This document shows positions 1 through 5,248 of a stretch of 10,994 bases of DNA, piece after piece. Each line of letters opens with the position of its first letter. The stretch's first letter is position 1. The stretch lies in assembly GCA_015231995.1 (NCBI GenBank), contig JADGAO010000099.1, positions 1-10,994 of the forward strand, read 5' to 3'. Origin of the DNA: Nitrospinota bacterium (GTDB taxonomy: Bacteria; Nitrospinota_A; UBA7883; JACRLM01). The position numbers and the translations under genes are program-made. The notes under the pieces were generated by a model. It did not search any database. It was not told the origin of the DNA and saw only the letters and a program-made list of their open reading frames with translations.

Positions 1-320
1 CCGCGTTTTCGAAGAAAAACGTTTTGAGGCGCGACGCTCACACCTGCCAGTATTGCGGCTCCCAGGGAAAAGACCTTACGATGGACCACGTTCTTCCGCG
101 TTCGCTCGGTGGCGCGTCGTCATGGGACAACGTTGTGGCCGCATGCAGGCGATGCAACCTCAAAAAAGGGAGCAGAACCCCGGCGGAAGCCGGTTTTATC
201 CTTATGAAAAAACCGCGCAAGCCGCTGTTTCTCATCCATTCCAATATGCTCGAGAACACACCCAAAACGCATATGGAGGCATGGTTGCGGTATATCCCCA
301 AACTGGAAATCACGGACTGA
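1..320 (+). CDS. HNH endonuclease, 5' end outside the window
   Basis: This is the C-terminal part of an HNH nuclease of the small HNH_5-like type. The frame is already open at position 3 and reads through residues resembling the usual lead-in of this family (FSKKNVLRRD), so the gene begins upstream; the TTG at 24 is an internal Leu codon rather than a start. Visible motifs are a zinc-ribbon CxxC (Cys codons at 45 and 54), the catalytic Asp-His pair (84-89), an Asn in the SWDN segment, and a second CxxCN (144-158) followed by KKGS. Such proteins bind one structural zinc through the four cysteines and cut DNA with a beta-beta-alpha metal site. The tail (KKPRKP, then WLRYIP) is typical of stand-alone bacterial HNH proteins of unknown biological role. 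It is convergent with the ABC permease operon. Family assignment is firm; the cellular role (defence, mobile or housekeeping) cannot be told from this fragment. Confidence 0.9.
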   Translation, partial: AFSKKNVLRRDAHTCQYCGSQGKDLTMDHVLPRSLGGASSWDNVVAACRRCNLKKGSRTPAEAGFILMKKPRKPLFLIHSNMLENTPKTHMEAWLRYIPKLEITD

Positions 321-321
321 C

Positions 322-369
322 CGTCCAATGCGGACGTAGGGCGCATCGTACTGCGCCATCCTCATTTTT
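322..369 (+). terminator. Possible terminator after the HNH gene
   Basis: Two hairpins follow the HNH stop codon directly. The first pairs CGTCC (322-326) with GGACG (332-336). The second pairs GGCGCA (340-345) with TGCGCC (352-357) around a 6-nt loop. A run of five T follows at 365-369. The T run starts 7 nt after the second stem, which is further than in a good intrinsic terminator, so the call is tentative. Confidence 0.35.
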
Positions 370-428
370 CCCTCGCCCCTTACGGGAGAGGGAAAGCCAT
401 GAGCGATAGCGAATGGCAGGGTGAGGGG
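369..428. repeat. Palindromic intergenic repeat
   Basis: TCCCTC (369-374) pairs with GAGGGA (388-393), with an inner CCC/GGG. GCCAT (396-400) then pairs with ATGGC (413-417). The right end GGGTGAGGG (419-427) can alternatively pair with CCCTCGCCC (370-378, one G-T pair). The element therefore has two competing folds. It sits between convergent genes, a usual location for REP-like repeats. Elements of the form CCCTC-CCC...GGG-GAGGG recur in many bacterial genomes; this is recognised from memory and not checked. A T run lies before it and A residues after it, the wrong order for a terminator of either flanking gene. Confidence 0.55.
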
Positions 429-472
429 TGTGGAACAAGAAATTGAAGAGGAAACGGCTCGCGGCTTCTACA

Positions 473-1324
473 TCACACCCTGGGGTCGAGCGCGTCGCGC
501 ACTCCCTCGCCGAGCATGTTGTACCCCATCACAGTGAAGAGTATCGCAAGGCCCGGAAAGACCGACAGCCACCACGCAAACTCGATGTTGTCTTTGCCAA
601 GCGTCAGTATGTTGCCCCAGCTTGGGGTTGGCGGCTGTACGCCTATTCCCAAAAACGACAACGCGGATTCCGTAAGTATGGCCCCCGCCACGTCCAGCGT
701 CACCGACACCAGCACAGGCGACATGGCGTTGGGCAGTATGTGACGGAAGATTATGCCGATATCGCCAACACCCATGGCGCGGGCGGCGGTTACGAAGTCG
801 CGCTCCTTTAACGCGAGGAACTCCGCTCTCGCAAGCCTGGCCACCCCCATCCAGCCCGTCACGCCGATGACGATCATAATGTTGTAGATGTTTGGCGTCA
901 GGAACGCTATTACGGCGAGGATAAGGAAAAACGTCGGAATCGTAAGCATGATATCAACGAGCCGCATCAGCAGGTTATCCACCCAACCGCCGAAATAACC
1001 CGCCACCGACCCGATCAAAAGCCCGATGATAGTGGCTATACCCACGGCCACCAGCCCCACCGTAAGCGATATGCGCGAGCCAAATATCATCCGGGAGAAG
1101 ACGTCGCGCCCAAGGTCGTCCGTGCCGAACGGGTGCGTCAGAGACGGCGGCAGTAGCGACGCCTTCGTGTTGATGAAGGAGGGGTCGTATGGGGCGATGT
1201 GTGGCGCGAAAATGGCCGCGATGAAAAGCGACACGACTATCACCCCGCCCGCTATGGCAAGCTGGTTGCGGGAAAAACGCTCCCAGAAAATCCGTTTGTA
1301 GCTTTTGGCCGGCGCGCTACTCAT
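473..1324 (-). CDS. ABC transporter permease, DppC/OppC family
   Basis: This is the second membrane subunit of a peptide/nickel/opine-type (PepT family) ABC importer. It forms the inner-membrane channel with the DppB-like partner encoded just upstream. The 283 residues match the family length. Residues about 1-60 form the OppC N-terminal region with the first membrane helix (22-41). Residues 64-87 carry the family signature HPFGTDDLGRDVFSRMIFG. Residues 167-200 carry the cytoplasmic EAA loop (ALKERDFVTAARAMG...HILPN) that docks on the ATPase. Residues 222-237 hold LSFLGIGVQPPTPSWG, and DPR closes the protein. About six helices are apparent. The ATG start overlaps the end of the partner gene by 8 bp and has a GAGGA ribosome site 6 nt upstream, so translation is coupled. 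The substrate cannot be deduced: no binding protein is in view, and the family carries di- and oligopeptides, nickel, glutathione and other solutes. Confidence 0.95.
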   Translation of the reverse strand: MSSAPAKSYKRIFWERFSRNQLAIAGGVIVVSLFIAAIFAPHIAPYDPSFINTKASLLPPSLTHPFGTDDLGRDVFSRMIFGSRISLTVGLVAVGIATIIGLLIGSVAGYFGGWVDNLLMRLVDIMLTIPTFFLILAVIAFLTPNIYNIMIVIGVTGWMGVARLARAEFLALKERDFVTAARAMGVGDIGIIFRHILPNAMSPVLVSVTLDVAGAILTESALSFLGIGVQPPTPSWGNILTLGKDNIEFAWWLSVFPGLAILFTVMGYNMLGEGVRDALDPRV

Positions 1325-2291
1325 AGTGAATCCTCGGATCTACGAAGGCATACGCCATGTCCGCCAGCAGGTTTGCGAACAGCGTCAGGAACGAGCCCAT
1401 CACAAGAATCCCCATTATCAAAGGATAGTCCCGCGCCATCACCCCCTGGTAGAAAAGCTGGCCCATGCCGGGGATGGAGTAAATGGTCTCGAAAATAACC
1501 GAGCCTCCGATGAGGCCGGGTATGGACAACGCCATTATCGTGACCACCGGCAACATGGCGTTTTTGAGGCAGTGTTTGTATATCACGACGCTTTCGGGCA
1601 ACCCTTTGGCGCGGGCGGTGGTGACGTAATCCTGCCGTATCACCTCCAGCATGTTCTGCCGTGTGAAGCGCGACAGCCCGGCAAGGCTGGTGAAACCGGC
1701 GACGAGCGTCGGCATAAGAAGGTGCCGGGCATAGTCGGTGAACTTGCCCCATGTGGAAAGCTCGTTGTGGTTTATCGAGGTCAGCCCGGAGATGGGAAGC
1801 CAATCGAGCCACACGCCGAAAACCATCATAAGCAGAAGCGCCATCCAGAACGTGGGCATGGCGAACCCGAAGAAGACCAGCGCCGTGGTGACTTTGTCGA
1901 ACGCCGAATGCCGTTTGACCGCCGAAAGCACGCCGAGCGGCAGGGCGACGGCCATTACGATGAGAAGCGAGATGGAGTTTAGCAGGAGCGTCACCGGTAT
2001 GCGCTCCGTTATTTTGTCCACCACCGGGCGCGCGTCCATGGAGAAAGAGGCGCCGAAGTCGAGCCTGACAATGTCCGACAGCCAGAGGAAATACTGGACG
2101 ATCACCGGCCTGTCGAGGTGGTATAGTTCCCGCAGTTTCTTGACCGCCTCCGGCGAGGCGTTCGGATTCAAATCCTGCAAAAGCTCTGTCGGGTCGCCCG
2201 GAGCCAGATGGATGATGAAAAACGATATCAGCGTAATCCCGATCATCATCGGGAACATCAATAAAAGACGGCGTATGACGTAAGCTCGCAT
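1317..2291 (-). CDS. ABC transporter permease, DppB/OppB family
   Basis: This is the first membrane subunit of the same Dpp/Opp-type importer. I place the start at the ATG at 2291 (324 residues, beginning MRAYVIRRLL). AAGGA lies 4 nt upstream, and DppB proteins normally begin with a few residues followed by the RRLL helix. An in-frame TTG at 2306 would add five residues, with no better ribosome site. Visible features are the first helix (about 4-30), the conserved HLAPGDP (28-34), a periplasmic segment including LDRPVIVQY, the membrane domain from about residue 90, the cytoplasmic EAA loop at about 216-248 (EVIRQDYVTTARAKG...LKNAMLP), and a terminal VDPR. It is the first gene of a two-gene minus-strand unit. 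The region upstream has no strong sigma-70 promoter on this strand. ATPases (DppD/F) and the binding protein must be encoded elsewhere or are absent. Confidence 0.95.
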   Translation of the reverse strand: MRAYVIRRLLLMFPMMIGITLISFFIIHLAPGDPTELLQDLNPNASPEAVKKLRELYHLDRPVIVQYFLWLSDIVRLDFGASFSMDARPVVDKITERIPVTLLLNSISLLIVMAVALPLGVLSAVKRHSAFDKVTTALVFFGFAMPTFWMALLLMMVFGVWLDWLPISGLTSINHNELSTWGKFTDYARHLLMPTLVAGFTSLAGLSRFTRQNMLEVIRQDYVTTARAKGLPESVVIYKHCLKNAMLPVVTIMALSIPGLIGGSVIFETIYSIPGMGQLFYQGVMARDYPLIMGILVMGSFLTLFANLLADMAYAFVDPRIHYE

Positions 2292-2420
2292 TTCTTCCTT
2301 CTTCAAACTTCAAGGGACGGAGATATGGAAGATATGATAGACAAATCCGTGGAGGTTTGGAACATTCCTGTTGAGGCTTGATTTCTGCCGGCGGCGGCGG
2401 AGTGAAGATACTTCCTTTGT

Positions 2421-2469
2421 CCCCCTTGTATAGCAAGGGGGAGCTCCACAACGTGGAGAGGGGGGGGGG
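2421..2469. repeat. Tandem hairpin repeat followed by a ten-G run
   Basis: CCCCCTTG (2421-2428) pairs perfectly with CAAGGGGG (2434-2441) around TATAG. CTCCAC (2444-2449) then pairs with GTGGAG (2453-2458) around AAC. A run of ten G follows at 2460-2469. This is the form of a dispersed intergenic palindrome seen in many environmental genomes, recognised from memory. It lies between the divergent permease and lipoprotein genes. The stretch on its permease side (2292-2420) holds nothing else that I recognise. Confidence 0.6.
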
Positions 2470-2504
2470 AGAACTCAACCTCCACCCAGCCGTCGAATGT
2501 ACAC

Positions 2505-2538
2505 GAACACCCACGCCGAGCATTTGGGAGACAGCCCC
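2505..2538. repeat. 34-bp dispersed repeat, copy 1
   Basis: The 34 bases running from GAACACCCACGCC to AGACAGCCCC are identical to 9923-9956 in the same orientation. Flanking bases differ on both sides, so the match is exactly bounded. The right half contains GGGAGACAGCCCC. Both copies lie in non-coding DNA. Unlike copy 2, this copy is not preceded by bases able to pair with its left half. Confidence 0.85.
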
Positions 2539-2544
2539 CATATT

Positions 2545-2630
2545 GTCATTGCGAGGACGCCTCTGGCGTCCGTGGCAATCTCAGAATTATCCTGGATCGC
2601 CACGCCACCTGGGAGGTGGATCGCGATGAC
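2545..2630. repeat. 86-bp cloverleaf-shaped palindromic repeat
   Basis: The ends GTCATTGCGA (2545-2554) and TCGCGATGAC (2621-2630) pair over 10 positions with one G-T wobble. Three hairpins fill the inside. Arm 1 is GGACGCC/GGCGTCC (2555-2571, 3-nt loop, perfect). Arm 2 is GTGGC-ATC-CAG with CTG-GAT-GCCAC (2572-2603), containing one A/C mismatch and one bulge. Arm 3 is CCACCT/AGGTGG (2605-2619, perfect). GTCATTGCGAG ends are typical of a widespread family of bacterial intergenic palindromes (from memory). No transposase or open frame lies inside, so if mobile it would depend on an enzyme encoded elsewhere. Confidence 0.8.
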
Positions 2631-2632
2631 AC

Positions 2633-2659
2633 GGTTGAGCGTTGATTTTCAACTCAACC
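2633..2659. other. Inverted repeat abutting the cloverleaf element
   Basis: GGTTGAG (2633-2639) pairs with CTCAACC (2653-2659), and inside it TTGA pairs with TCAA around TTT. The result is a nearly continuous hairpin separated by a 2-nt bulge. It begins 2 bp after the cloverleaf repeat and ends 39 bp before the -35 box of the lipoprotein promoter. It could be part of the repeat cluster or an operator-like site. It is upstream of the promoter, so it is not in the lipoprotein leader RNA. Confidence 0.4.
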
Positions 2660-2698
2660 CACGCCTCACTTTTACGTTATCAGGGAATCAAGGGATTA

Positions 2699-2727
2699 TT
2701 GACACACCGCTTATTAAGCCATAAAAT
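2699..2727 (+). promoter_or_regulatory. Sigma-70-type promoter of the first lipoprotein gene
   Basis: A perfect -35 box TTGACA (2699-2704) is separated by exactly 17 bp from the -10 box TAAAAT (2722-2727, five of six matches). Transcription would start near 2734, giving a leader of about 64 nt before the ATG at 2798. The word AGGCTT occurs at the predicted start, as it does downstream of the promoter of the second lipoprotein gene. Confidence 0.75.
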
Positions 2728-2797
2728 CTGATTAGGCTTCATATTGTTTGATGACCCTTGGCATGGGCGACATCGAACAGTTTCAGAGGAAGATGGC

Positions 2798-5059
2798 ATG
2801 GCCTCTAAAAAGCATACGCCGTTCATTTCGGCCATACTTTTACTCATGTCACTGGCCGTTTTATCCGGTTGCGGTTCCGGCCCCGGCTCCGACGGGCTGG
2901 AGCGGAAAAGCGGCGTCTCCCTTAACCTGACCTGGCCCAAGGGTTATAGTTTCGATTCCAACTCCTCCCAGGTCAGTTCCGTTTCATCTCCCAGAATGAT
3001 GTCCGCTCCGGCTTACGTCACCAGTTGCCGGGTCACGATTTCCGGGCCGGAAATGTCGCCTATTACGCTGGACGTTCCGCTTTCGAGCGGGCAGGTGAGC
3101 GGGTCTGTGACTCCCGGCGAACGGAATTTCAGCGTGGTGGTGGAAACGAATATCGGGCTTACTTTCACCGGCTCGACGAGCGCCACCCTTGTTCCCGGCA
3201 ATAACAGCGGTATTTCCATCCAGCTTGCGGTCAATGCCCCGCCGGTTGCGACGCTTGCCGTTTCCAACCTTTCCCCCAAACCCGGCGAAGCGGTTACTTT
3301 AACCGTCACAGTCACCGATCCCGATACGAGCGACGTTCATACATTCGCATGGGACGGCGGCGGCGGGAGCGTCAGCGGGTCCGGTTCCACAGTGACATGG
3401 GTGGGGACTGTGCCCGGCGATTACACCGTCTCGGTTATCGTGCGCGACGGGATGGGCGGGATGGCGACGTTAAGCGCGCATATCTCCATGATCAATCATC
3501 CACCGGTCATAAACTCCATCTCATCCGACAAGACGACGGTCAAACCGGGAGACGTGATCAATCTTTCCTGCTCCGCAACGGATCCAGATAACGATCCTCT
3601 GACTTATTACTGGGAGAACGACAAGGGGTGGTCCGCTGGGGGACAGAACACATCCTATACGGTCGGGAACCTGGCTAATCCCTCAGTCACAATCACTTTT
3701 ACATGCATAGTCAGCGATGGAAAACCCGGAGGCGTGGTCAGGAGATGGTTATCCGTAGGGGCGGCCAGCTCTGCGCCGCTTGCCAGCCTGTTCCCTGACG
3801 CGAACCTGGGAGCCTGCGTGGTCGCCGCATTCCCCAACGCCACGACAACGGCGCAGGTGACAGGCTCGCTGGATTGTAGCAACAAGTCTATCTCCAACCT
3901 TGCGAACATCGGGTACCTTACGGGGCTTACATGGCTTGCCCTGCAATCCAACCAGATAGTTAACGTTTCGCCGTTGTCGAGCCTCGGCGGGTTGACATAT
4001 CTGGATTTGGCTTACAACAGCATTGCGACGGGCGTTGTCTCTTTATCCGGCCTTAATAGCGCCGATATCTACCTGAGCGGCAACCCAGGCATGCCCTGCG
4101 CCGCGCTCCATACCCTGATCTGCGGAACCGGCAACATGGTTGTCGGCGGGGTTTGCGCTCCGGCTTCGCACGGCCTTGGCGCAAACGTTGAGATATCCTT
4201 CAACGGCATCGGCACGATTGACACGCCCACCAACGGCGTGAACTGCGGCGGGGGGACTTTGCAACCGCCATCCACGCCTGTGGGCGTGACTGCGCTTGGC
4301 GGGGACGCGCAGGTGACGGTAGGCTGGGGCAATGTTCTAAGCGCCACGTCGTACAATATTTATTGGACCACCACCCCGCCGGTAACGACGGCCAGCGCAA
4401 AGATACCCGGCGTCGCTTCGCCGCACATGCACACCGGATTGACGAACGGGACGCCATATTATTACGCCGTGACTGCGGAGAACCCGGTCGGTGAAAGCGC
4501 GCTATCGTCACAGGTTAGCGCAACGCCGCAGGCCGCTCTTCCCACTGCGCCCACCGGGCTGAGCGCCGCAGGCGGTAACGCGATGGTGACGTTAACCTGG
4601 AACCCTGTGGCAGGGGCCATATCGTACAATCTGTACTGGACCATAACGCCCCCCGTTACGCTGGCAAGCAACATGATTCCCGTCGTCGTGTCGCCATACA
4701 ATCACATTACGGATATAAACGGGGTGACATTTTATTATAGAGTGACGGCGGTGAACGCGGCTGGAGAAGGCCCCCTATCGGCGCAGGTCAACGCGACGAC
4801 GCAGGCGCCGTTGGCGACGTGCTATTGTCACGACACTTTGCCCGGGCCGCCTTATACGCCAATCAACGTCACCGCCAGCGGCGGGTGCGCGTCTCCGTCT
4901 ATTCCGACTTGCGGCGAGTGGCAGTCCGCGACGGAGTTTATCCCGCTTAGCGTTCCTGGCGACGGCACATGGCCCGGGCCATGGTCAAGCGGACACATGG
5001 TGCATCCATGGTGGGAGACCGGCATTCCGGGGTGCCAATACACTATAACTTGTCCGTAA
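2798..5059 (+). CDS. Multidomain surface lipoprotein with PKD-like, leucine-rich and Fn3-like modules
   Basis: The 753-residue product has a lipoprotein signal peptide: Lys-Lys-His, a hydrophobic core, then lipobox LSGC with Cys25 as lipidation site. I chose the ATG at 2798 because GAGGA lies 7 nt upstream and the signal peptide begins there; a TTG at 2744 would add 18 unsuited residues. Domains in order are: a beta-sandwich N-terminal module (about 26-144); PKD/Ig-like modules at about 145-231 and 233-325, each beginning with PPV after a linker; internalin-style leucine-rich repeats (about 331-480, LTWLALQSNQI, LTYLDLAYNSI) introduced by LFPDANLGACV; fibronectin-III-like domains at about 488-580 and 581-671; and a Cys-, Trp- and Pro-rich tail to 753. 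These module types usually mediate binding to proteins, cells or carbohydrate. Ligand and final membrane face are unknown; Gly rather than Asp after Cys25 fits outer-membrane sorting by the classical enterobacterial rule. Its N-terminal half is paralogous to the next gene. Confidence 0.9.
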   Translation: MASKKHTPFISAILLLMSLAVLSGCGSGPGSDGLERKSGVSLNLTWPKGYSFDSNSSQVSSVSSPRMMSAPAYVTSCRVTISGPEMSPITLDVPLSSGQVSGSVTPGERNFSVVVETNIGLTFTGSTSATLVPGNNSGISIQLAVNAPPVATLAVSNLSPKPGEAVTLTVTVTDPDTSDVHTFAWDGGGGSVSGSGSTVTWVGTVPGDYTVSVIVRDGMGGMATLSAHISMINHPPVINSISSDKTTVKPGDVINLSCSATDPDNDPLTYYWENDKGWSAGGQNTSYTVGNLANPSVTITFTCIVSDGKPGGVVRRWLSVGAASSAPLASLFPDANLGACVVAAFPNATTTAQVTGSLDCSNKSISNLANIGYLTGLTWLALQSNQIVNVSPLSSLGGLTYLDLAYNSIATGVVSLSGLNSADIYLSGNPGMPCAALHTLICGTGNMVVGGVCAPASHGLGANVEISFNGIGTIDTPTNGVNCGGGTLQPPSTPVGVTALGGDAQVTVGWGNVLSATSYNIYWTTTPPVTTASAKIPGVASPHMHTGLTNGTPYYYAVTAENPVGESALSSQVSATPQAALPTAPTGLSAAGGNAMVTLTWNPVAGAISYNLYWTITPPVTLASNMIPVVVSPYNHITDINGVTFYYRVTAVNAAGEGPLSAQVNATTQAPLATCYCHDTLPGPPYTPINVTASGGCASPSIPTCGEWQSATEFIPLSVPGDGTWPGPWSSGHMVHPWWETGIPGCQYTITCP

Positions 5060-5094
5060 CACAGGATGTTTCCATATTTGTTGCGTTGAAGCGT

Positions 5095-5143
5095 TTCCGA
5101 AGGAGGCGGAATCATGTGTTGCGCGAGATTATTGCTTCATTGA
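5095..5143 (+). other. Candidate nine-residue peptide with its ribosome site in a hairpin loop
   Basis: A near-perfect ribosome site AGGAGG (5101-5106) lies 7 nt before an ATG at 5114. The short frame reads MCCARLLLH and ends at TGA 5141-5143. TTCCG (5095-5099) and CGGAA (5107-5111) pair so that AAGGAGG is exactly the loop. The last codons overlap the -35 box of the next promoter, so the peptide could only be made from a transcript coming from the upstream lipoprotein gene. Tandem Cys codons occur in some cysteine-sensing leader peptides, but no sulfur gene lies here. It may be chance. Confidence 0.25.
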
Positions 5144-5168
5144 CTCTTTGACCAATTTCAACTATATT
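5140..5168 (+). promoter_or_regulatory. Sigma-70-type promoter of the second lipoprotein gene
   Basis: The -35 box TTGACT (5140-5145) and -10 box TATATT (5163-5168) are separated by exactly 17 bp; each matches the consensus at five of six positions. The start would fall near 5175, beside AGGCTT (5174-5179), which has the same relative position in the first lipoprotein promoter (offset by one base). The leader is then about 75 nt. This suggests the second lipoprotein gene can be transcribed independently of the first. Confidence 0.7.
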
Positions 5169-5201
5169 TCAGAAGGCTTTTATCACTAAAAGACGTTATA
5201 A

Positions 5202-5228
5202 ATAGCCGGCCTGGCTGGCTACGGCTAT
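5202..5228 (+). promoter_or_regulatory. Hairpin in the leader of the second lipoprotein gene
   Basis: ATAGCCG (5202-5208) pairs perfectly with CGGCTAT (5222-5228). Inside it GCC (5209-5211) pairs with GGC (5217-5219) around TGGCT. The structure ends 9 nt before the AGAGGA ribosome site (5238-5243), leaving that site unpaired. It could stabilise the transcript or be a protein-binding leader element. No T run follows, so it is not an intrinsic terminator. Confidence 0.5.
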
Positions 5229-5248
5229 ATTGCGCCTAGAGGACGGTC

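Noticed and set aside
369..393. The TCCCTC/GAGGGA hairpin as a terminator for either converging gene
   Set aside because: The T run precedes the stem on the plus strand and no T run follows it on the minus strand.
1321..2541. A long open frame on the minus strand across the DppB-like gene
   Set aside because: It is a shifted reading of the permease gene with an arginine-rich, low-sense translation; the DppB frame has all family motifs.
2545..2630. The cloverleaf element as a tRNA gene
   Set aside because: Arm sizes are wrong, there is no anticodon arm with a seven-base loop, no GTTCRA T-loop motif, and the outer ends match a palindromic repeat instead.
2744..2797. TTG start adding 18 residues to the first lipoprotein
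   Set aside because: The extension would precede a complete lipoprotein signal peptide, and the ATG at 2798 has a well-spaced GAGGA site.
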